This document shows positions 54,497-63,745 of a stretch of DNA of 64,000 nt, piece after piece; the stretch's first letter is position 1; every line of letters starts with the position of its first letter. This stretch comes from Tenacibaculum sp. Bg11-29 (GTDB taxonomy: Bacteria > Bacteroidota > Bacteroidia > Flavobacteriales > Flavobacteriaceae). Location: NCBI RefSeq assembly GCF_002836595.1, contig NZ_PJBB01000003.1:806001-870000 (forward strand), in the 5' to 3' direction. Below the pieces are notes generated by a model that ran no database searches, was not told the DNA's origin, and worked only from the letters and a program-made list of their open reading frames with translations. Both the position numbers and the translations under genes were made by a program.

Positions 54497-57400
54497 CTAT
54501 ATTTTTTGCAATACTTTTAAAGCTGTATTTACACTATCAATTCTAATAAAAGTAATTAATAGACGTAATCCATTTTTGGTTTTCTTCTCTTTCATTACAC
54601 AGCTTTTTGAATTATGCTGCACGTACTTTAACATTTTTGTAAATCCTTCTGTTTGATAAAAACCACTTTGTTGATCAGATACAAAGTATCCAATCATACG
54701 CTTTTGTTTTAAAATAATTTTTTCTAAACCTAATTCTTTTGCAAACCATTTAATACGAACACTATCTAATAAATCTTGAACTTGTGTTGGGTATTCTCCA
54801 AAGCGATCGGTAATTTGGTTCTCAAATTCAACCAACTCTTCTTCTTTGGTTAAACTACCTAATTTATTATACAAACTCAATCGCTCTGTTACCGAATTTA
54901 CATAATCATCAGGAAATAGAATTTCAAAATCAGTATCAATTTGTACCTCTTTTACATATTCCTTCGGTATGTTTTCATCAACTGGATACAGGTCTTTAAA
55001 CTCGTTTTCTTTTAGTTCTTCAATCGCTTCTTCAAGTATTTTTTGATAAGCATCAAACCCAATATCGTTAATAAATCCGCTTTGTTCACCTCCTAATAAA
55101 TCTCCAGCACCACGAATTTCCAAATCTTTCATGGCTATATTTAATCCGCTTCCTAATTCAGAAAATAATACTAACGCTTCAATACGTTTACGAGCATCAT
55201 CAGTCATCATATGAAATGCTGGCGTAATAAAATAACAAAAAGCTTTTTTATTAGAACGTCCTACACGACCACGCATTTGGTGCAAGTCAGATAATCCGAA
55301 GTTATTAGCATTGTTTATAAAAATAGTATTGGCATTAGGTACATCTAATCCGCTTTCAATAATGGTTGTTGATACCAATACATCAAATTCACCATTCATA
55401 AAAGCGAGCATTAAATCCTCTAGCTTTTTACCCTCCATTTGCCCATGACCTATGCCCACTTTAGCACTTGGTACTAAACGCTGTAATAAACCTGCTACTT
55501 CTTTAATATTTTCTATTCTATTATGAATAAAAAACACTTGACCTCCACGGGAAATTTCATACGAAATAGCATCCCGAATAATTTCTTCACCAAAACGAAT
55601 TACATTGGTCTCAATAGGATGACGATTTGGTGGCGCTGTTTTTATAACCGATAAATCACGTGCTGCCATTAAACTAAACTGTAACGTTCTTGGTATAGGC
55701 GTTGCCGTTAACGTTAGTGTATCAACATTTTCTTTAATGGTTTTTAGTTTGTCTTTTACAGCAACTCCAAATTTTTGCTCTTCATCAATAACTAACAATC
55801 CTAAATCTTTAAACTGTAATTTTTTATTAGTTAATTGATGTGTTCCTATTACAATATCAACACTTCCATCAGAAACACCTTCTAAAACGGCATTACGCTG
55901 TTTTGTAGTTCTAAAACGGTTTAGGTAATCTATTGTAACCGGAAAGTCTTTTAAGCGCTCTGTGAAGGTTTTAAAGTGCTGAAATGCTAAAATAGTTGTT
56001 GGTACTAAAACAGCTACTTGTTTTCCATTATCAACTGCTTTAAAAGCTGCACGAATAGCAACTTCTGTTTTACCGAAACCAACGTCTCCACACACCAAAC
56101 GATCCATCGGTTGTGGTTTTTCCATATCAACTTTTACATCTTGGGTTGATGAAAACTGATCTGGTGTATCTTCATATATAAAACTTGCTTCTAACTCGTG
56201 CTGCATGTGCGTATCGGGTCCGAAGGCATATCCTTTTTGTAATTTTCGTTTTGCGTAAAGTTGAATTAAATTAAAAGCAATATGCTTAACTCTTGCTTTG
56301 GTTTTCTGTTTTACTTTCTTCCAAGCATCTGAGCCTAATTTATATATTTTAGGTGGTTTACCATCTTTACCATTAAACTTAGATATTTTATGTAATGAGT
56401 GAATGCTAACATATAAAATGTCACGATCGCCATAAATAAGTTTAATAGCTTCTTGTTTCTTTCCTTCTACATCAATCTTTTGCAATCCTGCAAACTTTCC
56501 AATTCCGTGATCGATATGTGTTACATAATCACCAATTTCTAACTTTGTTAGTTCTTGTAATGTAATGGACTGCTTTTTCTCATATCCGTTTTTTAAGCGA
56601 AATTTATAATAACGTTCAAATATTTGATGATCGGTATAACAAACAATCTTATTTTCTAAATCTACAAACCCTTGATATAATGGAAATACAATTGTTTCAT
56701 AGGAAACGTCTTGCTCGTTATCATCAAAAATATCATGAAAACGTTGTGCTTGTTTATCGTTAGAACAGAAAATATAATTAATAAATCCTTTTGCTGAAAA
56801 TTCGTTAAAATTCTGAATTAATAATTCAAATTTTTTATTAAAAGAAGGCTGTGGATGGGTATTAAAAACTATTTCCGAAAGACCACTCGACTCCGCTCGT
56901 GCAGACATTTTTACTAAGGTAAACTCTTGTAATTCTTTTTTAATTAAAGTACCATCACAAAATAATTCTGTTGGTTTGGAATGCTTAACTTCAGTAGATA
57001 ATTCGTTAAACGAAAGTTCAGCCTTTCTAAAAAACTTATCTAAATTCTCAGTAAGAATCTGCGTATTTTTTACGAAAATTGTTGTTTTTGATGAAATATA
57101 TTTTAAAAAGCTTTCTCTATTTTCTTGTAGCGTTTTGTTTTCTACATTAGGCATGATGCTTACTTTTTGCTGTTTTTCTCGAGAAAGCTGTGTCTCTACA
57201 TCAAAGGTTCGAATACTATCTACCTCATCACCAAAAAATTCCATACGATATGGTTCATCGTTTGAAAATGAAAATACATCTATAATTCCACCACGAACAG
57301 AAAACTCACCTGGTTCGGTAACAAAGTCTACACGATTAAAATTATATTCAAATAATACTTCGTTTATAAAATCTGGAGATACATTTTCACCAACCGTAAT

Positions 57401-57832
57401 TTTTAGCGTGTTCTTTTCTAATTCTTTTTTGGTAACTACTTTTTCAAATAGGGCAGTAGGGTAGGTAACAATTATAGCTGGTTTCTTTCTTGAATTAATA
57501 CGATTTAAAACTTCAGATCGTAACAATACATTGGCGTTATCAGTTTCATCTATCTGGTAAGGTCTTCGGTAAGAACCTGGATAAAACAATACATTTTTAT
57601 CACTTAATAACTGTTCTAAATCGTTTAAATAATACGCAGCTTCTTCCTTATCATTAAAAATTAACAAAAAGGGTTTGTCAGCTTTTTTAAAACTTTCAGA
57701 AATAACAAAAGACAACGAAGAACCAACCAAATTCGTTATTTGAAAATGGTGTTGTTCTTGTTGAAGTTCACTTACAATCTGGTTTACGTTACCCGATTGT
57801 TGGTAATGATTTACAATAGTTTGCTTACTCAA
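54497..57832 (-). CDS. mfd: Transcription-repair coupling factor Mfd
   Basis: 1111 aa. N-terminal UvrB-homology region (~1-350, GGIIDVFSF), RNA-polymerase-interaction (CarD-like) domain (~430-510, IGDYVTHIDHGIGKFAGL) and superfamily 2 translocase: Walker A GDVGFGKTEVAIRAAF (~584), motif II DEEQKFG (~684), TATPIPRTLQFS, and motif VI region HQMRGRVGRS. The C-terminal TRCF domain follows. It removes stalled RNA polymerase and recruits UvrA to lesions. The length and domain order are normal. The upstream gene (DinB-like) is 155 bp away. Confidence 0.97.
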   Translation of the reverse strand: MSKQTIVNHYQQSGNVNQIVSELQQEQHHFQITNLVGSSLSFVISESFKKADKPFLLIFNDKEEAAYYLNDLEQLLSDKNVLFYPGSYRRPYQIDETDNANVLLRSEVLNRINSRKKPAIIVTYPTALFEKVVTKKELEKNTLKITVGENVSPDFINEVLFEYNFNRVDFVTEPGEFSVRGGIIDVFSFSNDEPYRMEFFGDEVDSIRTFDVETQLSREKQQKVSIMPNVENKTLQENRESFLKYISSKTTIFVKNTQILTENLDKFFRKAELSFNELSTEVKHSKPTELFCDGTLIKKELQEFTLVKMSARAESSGLSEIVFNTHPQPSFNKKFELLIQNFNEFSAKGFINYIFCSNDKQAQRFHDIFDDNEQDVSYETIVFPLYQGFVDLENKIVCYTDHQIFERYYKFRLKNGYEKKQSITLQELTKLEIGDYVTHIDHGIGKFAGLQKIDVEGKKQEAIKLIYGDRDILYVSIHSLHKISKFNGKDGKPPKIYKLGSDAWKKVKQKTKARVKHIAFNLIQLYAKRKLQKGYAFGPDTHMQHELEASFIYEDTPDQFSSTQDVKVDMEKPQPMDRLVCGDVGFGKTEVAIRAAFKAVDNGKQVAVLVPTTILAFQHFKTFTERLKDFPVTIDYLNRFRTTKQRNAVLEGVSDGSVDIVIGTHQLTNKKLQFKDLGLLVIDEEQKFGVAVKDKLKTIKENVDTLTLTATPIPRTLQFSLMAARDLSVIKTAPPNRHPIETNVIRFGEEIIRDAISYEISRGGQVFFIHNRIENIKEVAGLLQRLVPSAKVGIGHGQMEGKKLEDLMLAFMNGEFDVLVSTTIIESGLDVPNANTIFINNANNFGLSDLHQMRGRVGRSNKKAFCYFITPAFHMMTDDARKRIEALVLFSELGSGLNIAMKDLEIRGAGDLLGGEQSGFINDIGFDAYQKILEEAIEELKENEFKDLYPVDENIPKEYVKEVQIDTDFEILFPDDYVNSVTERLSLYNKLGSLTKEEELVEFENQITDRFGEYPTQVQDLLDSVRIKWFAKELGLEKIILKQKRMIGYFVSDQQSGFYQTEGFTKMLKYVQHNSKSCVMKEKKTKNGLRLLITFIRIDSVNTALKVLQKI

Positions 57833-57986
57833 CCTAAAAAAATTTACGCAAATATACGAGTATTATTTTTTGGTTTTTAACCTTTATTATAAAGCTAATT
57901 TAATATTAGCTTCTCTAATTTTTTTGTTCTTTTTATTCAAAAAACTGAATATTAAAAAAGGTTTTAAATTTTCTCTAGACGCTATT

Positions 57987-58475
57987 TTATTGATAAGTTG
58001 TAAGTACTCTTTTTAGCATTGCTATTTGTCCGTTATGCCAACTTTGGTGTTGCGATAACCATAATAACGCGTCATACTTTATTTTTACTGCAGGATTTGG
58101 CACTGCTGTTTCTTTTTGCAAGTCTTTTGCTCTTAAATTTTTAAGCCCTTTTAAAATTAAAACGAATGTTAAATCATAAATTTCTAATAACTCTTCGCTT
58201 GATGGTTTTTCACTTTTAAAGTTATTTGGGTTTGATTTTGGACCGTAAAATTTAATATAATCAACTACATTTACTTTGTTTTTAAACTCTTCATTTGCTC
58301 CTGATATTGATGCAATTCCATGCAAGTAATTCGCTAAAATAATATGACCTATTTGCCAATTTAAATTTGATTCTATAACATTAGGTGTTACGAACCATTT
58401 TTCAACAGGAATATCAGTAATTAATTTTAATGTTTTTTCTTTTGCTAGAAGAATTTGATTTTTTATCGTTTTCAT
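57987..58475 (-). CDS. DinB family protein
   Basis: 162 aa, a four-helix bundle by appearance. Three His expected for the metal site are visible: WQIGHI (~44) and WLSQHQSWHNGQIAML near the C-terminus, the standard DinB/YfiT pattern. Members often act as metal-dependent thiol transferases or stress proteins; here no specific function can be assigned. Flanked by mfd and a small membrane-protein gene, all on the minus strand. Confidence 0.82.
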   Translation of the reverse strand: MKTIKNQILLAKEKTLKLITDIPVEKWFVTPNVIESNLNWQIGHIILANYLHGIASISGANEEFKNKVNVVDYIKFYGPKSNPNNFKSEKPSSEELLEIYDLTFVLILKGLKNLRAKDLQKETAVPNPAVKIKYDALLWLSQHQSWHNGQIAMLKRVLTTYQ

Positions 58476-58553
58476 TCTTTTTTTTGTTTAATGATACTGA
58501 GGTATTAAAGTAAACGTTTTTAAGTTATATATCAAAACGCATAGCAATTGATA

Positions 58554-59129
58554 TTATTTTTTTTCTTTATAGTGGTCTAAACGATATTTTAACTTTAATA
58601 TTCCTTCAATTTTTTTAGAAATTTCTTTTAATGTGACTTCTGTTTCTTCAATTATTTCATCTAATTCTTCATCAACTTGTATATGGTGTTCATTTAATTC
58701 TGAATACACTCCTTTTAATTTAGCTTCAGCAATCTGTAGTCGTTGCTTTATGTTTGCTGTTCTATCAATATCTTTCGGAGATACAATGCCTAATACGTAT
58801 AAACCATAAAATAAAATTATTATAAAAATACAACTAACTATTATGAATACGGCTAAAATTGATACTGCTATATCACTAGTACCTTCATCAAATTCTTCAC
58901 CTGCATCATTAAAATAGGCTTCTTTACAATGATTTTTACCATCTATTGGATAAAAACTAAAGTTTATAATATTTCTGAATGTTCGCCATCTTAAAGGAAT
59001 CTTTGCTGATTCATAATATCTTTCTGTATAATACCCAACTCGTGATGATATTGTATTATCAGGATTACCCCCAGCAATTACATTCCCTAGTTGATCTATC
59101 GCTATGAAAAAATTTGTAAGAAAATTCAT
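58554..59129 (-). CDS. Membrane protein with C-terminal coiled coil, hypothetical
   Basis: 191 aa. The N-terminal ~75 residues (FFIAIDQLGNVIAGGNPDNTISSRVGYY ... GKNHCKEAYFND in two separate conserved pieces) resemble a short conserved protein often seen in phages and prophages; this is recall and not verified. One strong transmembrane helix (~91-115, VSILAVFIIVSCIFIIILFYG) follows, and the rest is a Glu/Lys coiled coil (~128-190). The fusion of that head to a membrane anchor and coil is unusual. Confidence 0.5.
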   Translation of the reverse strand: MNFLTNFFIAIDQLGNVIAGGNPDNTISSRVGYYTERYYESAKIPLRWRTFRNIINFSFYPIDGKNHCKEAYFNDAGEEFDEGTSDIAVSILAVFIIVSCIFIIILFYGLYVLGIVSPKDIDRTANIKQRLQIAEAKLKGVYSELNEHHIQVDEELDEIIEETEVTLKEISKKIEGILKLKYRLDHYKEKK

Positions 59130-59188
59130 GTTTTTTATTTCAATACTACTACCGTTTAGTGAAAATGCACTTTTACGAGGTGTTAAAC

Positions 59189-60027
59189 TTAGTTATTTTT
59201 GTTTATAAATTCAGTTACCAACTTATTAAATACTAATGATTTATCAATGTTAGCACAATGCCCTAAATTATCAATCGTATAATACTCGCTGTTTTTTAAA
59301 CAAGCATGCCATTCTTTTGCTATTTTCTTCGCTAATTCAATACAGTATTCTCCTGTTAGGATTAAAGTTCGATACCGCAGAGTAATGTTCTCTCTCTCTG
59401 TTTCATTACGTTCTGAAGCCCTTGCATTACCATAAATGATTTTCTTTCATAATAACTTTCGGTTTCATAAAACATAACGCTTGTCCTCTTTCAGATATAC
59501 AAGTCATTTCTGCTACCTTTTTTCTAAAGGGTTTATTGATGTTAAAGCTCGGAACACAAAGCAATATTAACAGCTCTTTGGGCTTTTACCACCTCTTTAT
59601 TCTCCTTAATTATATCATACCCACCTAATACCGTTAAGGATTTTATTTTTTCAGCATGGTTAAGTGCAAAGTATTGAGCAATCAAAGATCCCATTGAGAC
59701 TCCTACAAAATGAGCTTTATTTACTGTTTCAATTTCTAGAATTTTTTTAATATGATTTGAAGAAACATCTATTTTATCTTTGGATTTTTTGGATTTTGAC
59801 AAACCATGCTCCAATAAACCAATCGTAATTACTTTATGTTTTTTTGAGAAAAAATCAATTTGTTGGTCAAATGCTCTATGATCGGAAAATGCAGGATGCA
59901 GAAAAATAATTAAATCAGCATCTTGTTTACCTGATACATAATAATGAATTTTATAACCTCCCATTGGTAAGGTCTTGTGTTCTATTGAACTTTCAATAAG
60001 AGTAGTTAATTCACTATTTTCTTTCAT
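59189..60027 (-). pseudogene. Alpha/beta hydrolase gene with frameshifts
   Basis: The N-terminal half (60027-59542) has the oxyanion-type LHPAFSDHRAFD and nucleophile elbow GVSMGS and ends abruptly at NIALCSEL. The continuing homology is in other frames: NINKPFRKKVAEMTCISERG, then after another shift GNARASERNETERENITL, LILTGEYCIELAKKIAKEW and TIDNLGHCANIDKS, which supplies the catalytic His, ending at the stop 59191-59189. At least two frameshifts are needed, so the enzyme is probably inactive unless the sequence is in error. It would have been a cytosolic esterase-like enzyme. Confidence 0.75.
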
Positions 60028-60148
60028 TCTCTCAATTTTACTATTATAAATACTATTGGTAAATTTTAAAGCCTAAAAGCGGAATAATAATCTGGCAAAA
60101 AATTATGCTTACTATTTTCTTTCGGAACTGTACTTATTCGTTATAAAT

Positions 60149-60841
60149 TTACTCCATTTCATATAATTTGGGCTCTTTTATTCCTATTTTATCATAGTGT
60201 GCTTTATTCACTTGAAAGTGCATTTTTAAAAGTAAGTTCAAATATTCTTCAATCGGTTCTAATCCAACCTCCTTTCTTCTTATGTTTACATTTAAACTAT
60301 CTATAAGGTTTTTAGGAAATATTTGTCCAAGTTCAGTATTAAACTTTACCTGTGTCCCATAAATTTGTGACTTCTCTTGTGCAAGCTGTACTCTATCAGT
60401 TAAATATGCGAAATTTTTTATACTAACATTTCCTTTTTTAACTTCTTCGAAGATCTTCTTTAACATTTTTTCTTGAAAGTTTACATCAAAATCGGAGTGT
60501 TGTACCAACATAAAAAATTTATTAGATATTTCTTCTCCAACTACTACTATTGTTGGGTACCCAACTTTATTATATATCTTTTTCAAGATTGGTATATGCC
60601 TCTTAAAAATTTCCGTTTCTTCTAACTCCAGTTTTTTCACTTTTTCTCTCTCACCATTTTTAGAAGCATCCATCATTTGTAATTGAATTCTTTGATCAAC
60701 CTTATATAGGCTATCTATTAATATAGAAATTTCTTTATTTGTTTCTATATTTTCAAGTGCCATAGCTTCATTTTTCTTATATTTTGATTTGCATGAAACC
60801 AAAATTGTTACAGTCAATAATATTCTAACTATTTTATTCAT
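60149..60841 (-). CDS. DUF6624-like lipoprotein
   Basis: 230 aa. Signal peptide MNKIVRILLTVTILVSC with lipobox LVSC. The body has the pattern LVQHSDFDVNFQEKMLKKIFEEVKKG then NFAYLTDRVQLAQEKSQIYGTQV, which I associate with DUF6624 (recall). The conserved QHxDxD and YLTDR...YGTQ blocks suggest a functional site, but the role is unknown. It stands alone, 121 bp downstream of the hydrolase pseudogene's start and 220 bp from the AraC gene. Confidence 0.65.
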   Translation of the reverse strand: MNKIVRILLTVTILVSCKSKYKKNEAMALENIETNKEISILIDSLYKVDQRIQLQMMDASKNGEREKVKKLELEETEIFKRHIPILKKIYNKVGYPTIVVVGEEISNKFFMLVQHSDFDVNFQEKMLKKIFEEVKKGNVSIKNFAYLTDRVQLAQEKSQIYGTQVKFNTELGQIFPKNLIDSLNVNIRRKEVGLEPIEEYLNLLLKMHFQVNKAHYDKIGIKEPKLYEME

Positions 60842-61060
60842 ATTTTTTTGTTTTTTACTTCTGTAGAGTCATTTTCAATGTTCATATTTTCTCCGCTAGA
60901 ATTCTCATTATATTACGTTTCCTTTTTCTAAATTTTTAAATAAAGGTTACACTTCTTTAATTGAGAGTTTTAAGGATACATATTAACAATAAGAAGTAAA
61001 TTACTTTTGTTTTTTTATCTTACAAAAGTGAAAAACAAAAAGCATTAAAAATTGTAATTT

Positions 61061-61891
61061 TCAGACATTAACTTTTTTAACCTCTTTAAAATATATGTTT
61101 TCTGGTGTATAGATTTCTGTTTCTTTAAAAAACTGACTTGGTTTTTCTCCTGTAAGTTTTTTAAATGCATTATTAAATGCAGATTGATCATAGTAATTAG
61201 AATCTAAAGCAACATTTGTTAGTTTAAAACTTGAATTTGTAACTTTAATTTTCTCTAAGGCTTTTCTGAATTGAATTATTTTTTTAAAAACCATAGGGCT
61301 ATCACCACATAACTTATTAAACAAACGGTATAGTTTCTTTTGATGACAGTTGCACAACTCTGCAATTTCTTTTATAGATAATTTATCTTGTTTTTTAATG
61401 ATCGATATTGCTTTAATTACAATTTCTGAGTCTTCTTTTTCTTGAAATATAGACAGTAAATAGCTCTCTATTTTATTTATTTTATCATTAATATTTAGCT
61501 CCGAAAAATTTGGTGAATATTCTAATAAGTTATCAAATAAATTTATAATAAGAATATTTTTCTGACTATTTAAATTTATACTATTAGGTAAAAACTGAAC
61601 TAAACCATAAGGTTTAAAAACCAAACAAAAAACGTTACATTTTCCATTTAACTCAATGTGAATAGGCTTCGCAAACTTATTATAAGTAAAAGATTGTAGA
61701 TTACTCTTACTCTTTTGACTTACTACCACTTTATTATTAATAACCTTAGATTCTGCTTTACTAATTATAGACACTGGTAAATTATAATGTGGGTATGCAA
61801 AAAAAGAATGGTCCTCTAATACTGTTTTATAATAATACTCAATATACTTTTTAAGAACAGGATGCTTTGGGTTATATGTTTTAATTTCCAT
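61061..61891 (-). CDS. AraC family transcriptional regulator
   Basis: 276 aa. The N-terminal ~150 residues form a sensory domain without recognised ligand (MEIKTYNPKHPVLKKYIEYYYKT). The C-terminal ~100 residues hold the AraC double helix-turn-helix: LSIKEIAELCNCHQKKLYRLFN, then FKLTNVALDSNYYDQSAFNNAFKKLTGEKPSQFF. It probably responds to a small molecule and could control the neighbouring lipoprotein genes, but no operator was identified. Confidence 0.9.
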   Translation of the reverse strand: MEIKTYNPKHPVLKKYIEYYYKTVLEDHSFFAYPHYNLPVSIISKAESKVINNKVVVSQKSKSNLQSFTYNKFAKPIHIELNGKCNVFCLVFKPYGLVQFLPNSINLNSQKNILIINLFDNLLEYSPNFSELNINDKINKIESYLLSIFQEKEDSEIVIKAISIIKKQDKLSIKEIAELCNCHQKKLYRLFNKLCGDSPMVFKKIIQFRKALEKIKVTNSSFKLTNVALDSNYYDQSAFNNAFKKLTGEKPSQFFKETEIYTPENIYFKEVKKVNV

Positions 61892-62058
61892 TTCATCGGT
61901 GTGATTTATATCAATAGCAATGATCTTCTACATGGGTAAAAAAAATGCTTTTCGGTTAAATACAAAACCTTTTTATGCCTATTTTAATTTCTTAGTTTCT
62001 TTATATCCGTCATCATATATTTCAATGCTTAGTTTGTATTAAAACAATTTGATACTCT

Positions 62059-62505
62059 TTAATTTAATTTTTTATAGACTTCTATATTTTTATAAATAGT
62101 ATCATTTTTCTTGTAAGTATTTACTTGCTTATACCATTTATTACCTCGCTCTATAGGAATAATATATTTATTAACAGTACTCTTCATTGTTTTCGACATA
62201 GAGGTGAGTATTTCTGTAATCGTATCATTTTTATAAGTATAGGTGCCATATCCATGCCACTCAGAACCATCTTTTGCAGGGTCGGTATTCCAAATTACAC
62301 GACCGTCTAAATAAAATTTATGCTGCACCTTAGTAGTATCAACTCTTAGGGTATCATCATTTGCAAGATGATAAAACTCGCTTAGTTCCCATACACCTTC
62401 CATTGATTTTAGTTTACTTTTTTTAGAGTTACATGAAACACAAATTAGTAATATGAATATTAAACTTACATAAGCGTATTCTTTTAAATAAATTCTATTT
62501 TTCAT
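62059..62505 (-). CDS. Lipocalin-like small lipoprotein
   Basis: 148 aa. Signal peptide with LIFILLICVSC (lipobox CVSC). The mature part starts with MEGVWELSEFYHL and continues with beta-rich segments (VQHKFYLDGRVIWNT, GYGTYTYKNDTITEIL, KWYKQVNTYKKNDTIYKNIEVYKKL), the opening GxW-type pattern and strands of lipocalin-like proteins. The ligand is unknown. It is 13 bp from the next gene at 62519 on the same strand, so likely co-transcribed. Confidence 0.6.
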   Translation of the reverse strand: MKNRIYLKEYAYVSLIFILLICVSCNSKKSKLKSMEGVWELSEFYHLANDDTLRVDTTKVQHKFYLDGRVIWNTDPAKDGSEWHGYGTYTYKNDTITEILTSMSKTMKSTVNKYIIPIERGNKWYKQVNTYKKNDTIYKNIEVYKKLN

Positions 62506-62518
62506 ATTCTTGTGTTTT

Positions 62519-63163
62519 TTATTTTAATAATTCTTCTAATTCTTTTCGGTTTTGTAATTCTGGATAATACGTAGTTACAATTCCGTAGTTAAAAAATGAA
62601 CTTGCCATTTTAATACTGTCAGAAGCTAACTCATTATTGTTACTCAAAAACTTTACTGTACTTCCGTTTTCTGTATTCATTACAAAGGTTGAAGCAATGT
62701 CAATATACGCATCTTGTATGTATTTTTTAAGTCGTAATTTTTTAAATTTTACTTCGGAGGTAAATGTTGTAATATCATAATTTGCTACCTTTTCAGAAAA
62801 TGAATTACAATTGAAGCAGACTAATAATTTCTCTCCTAGTTTTAGCTTGTATTTTATAGAGATATCCTTACCTACAAACTTTTCAAATCCATTCATATCT
62901 AAAAAGACTAGAGTGTCATTTTTAATAGTTTTAACCGTCATAGCCGTTGTTAAATAATCACTTGGCATAATAAGTTCTTCTCTTACCGATAATATTGTTA
63001 CTTTGGTTGAAATAACAGTAGTTGTATTTTTTTTATGCTTCAATTTATCAATTAAAACGTTTTCTTTTACAACTTTTGTTATAACTGATTCCTTTTTACT
63101 ACTTGGCTTGCCGCATGAAACTAAAAGTACCGCAAATAGTAAATAGCTTATTAAATTCTTCAT
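62519..63163 (-). CDS. Hypothetical lipoprotein
   Basis: 214 aa. Signal peptide MKNLISYLLFAVLLVSC with lipobox LVSC followed by GKPSSKK. No recognised motif. Strand-rich middle (TVKTIKNDTLVFLDMNGFEKFVGKD in two parts, then SIKYKLKLGEKLLVCFNC) and an Asn/Ser-rich C-terminus ending LQNRKELEELLK. First of the two small-lipoprotein genes on the minus strand and directly downstream of the 39-aa membrane-peptide gene, so the three may form one unit. Confidence 0.5.
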   Translation of the reverse strand: MKNLISYLLFAVLLVSCGKPSSKKESVITKVVKENVLIDKLKHKKNTTTVISTKVTILSVREELIMPSDYLTTAMTVKTIKNDTLVFLDMNGFEKFVGKDISIKYKLKLGEKLLVCFNCNSFSEKVANYDITTFTSEVKFKKLRLKKYIQDAYIDIASTFVMNTENGSTVKFLSNNNELASDSIKMASSFFNYGIVTTYYPELQNRKELEELLK

Positions 63164-63211
63164 AGGTTGCTAATTTTTTTATAGACAATAACTTATTCAG
63201 CTTCTTTCTAG

Positions 63212-63331
63212 TTAATTTGCAATCGCTTTTCCTAACAATTCTCCTAATTCAAAAAAATAGCCAAAAGCCAACATAACTAGTACTAATACAATTAATATTG
63301 CCCAATAATTTACTTTCTTCTTTTTATTCAT
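63212..63331 (-). CDS. 39-aa single-pass membrane peptide
   Basis: A complete small ORF: ATG at 63331, stop at 63214-63212. The product begins MNKKKKVNYWAILIVLVLVM and then continues LAFGYFFELGELLGKAIAN. It has a basic N-terminus, one ~20-residue hydrophobic helix and a short amphipathic end, a credible small membrane protein. It lies 48 bp before the lipoprotein gene at 62519-63163 on the same strand. No family was recognised; codon use and composition look coding. Confidence 0.5.
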   Translation of the reverse strand: MNKKKKVNYWAILIVLVLVMLAFGYFFELGELLGKAIAN

Positions 63332-63745
63332 TTTAATTTTTAGCTTTTCTTTTCCAACAATTTTATCTTGTTACTAATAACCTTAGTTTTTTACATTTCA
63401 AATTTAATAGAATAATCTAAGAATTTTATGTTTGGATGGAAATATGTGTAAAACAATCTCCTTTTTAGTGTATAAAAAATCGTTTACGATACTCGTAAAT
63501 AATAGCACTAGCCATTATACTGTAAACGACCGCCATTAGAGGGAATATAGCGCATTCGTTTAAGATTTAGCTCGTGTTTTTTATGGTCAGATTATATATT
63601 ATGAAGTAATTAAATAGGCTGCTTCGATGGTAAGCTAGTAAACACTTAAAATAAAAAAATCACAAATTAAAAAGATTTTATTTAGCAATAACACCTTTTT
63701 TTTGTTAATTTTTTACATATATTTAATTAATCAAACCCTTCTAAA
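63332..63745. other. Noncoding region with nested inverted repeats
   Basis: About 410 bp without a convincing gene. At 63480-63529 TCGTTTAC and GTAAACGA form an outer inverted repeat, and TTTACGA/TCGTAAA (63483-63489 / 63493-63499, loop TAC) forms an overlapping inner hairpin. The part just before 63746 contains AAACCCTTCTAAAATG, the same pre-start motif as the T9SS substrate genes. It must hold the divergent promoters for the genes starting at 63331 and 63746. Confidence 0.5.
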
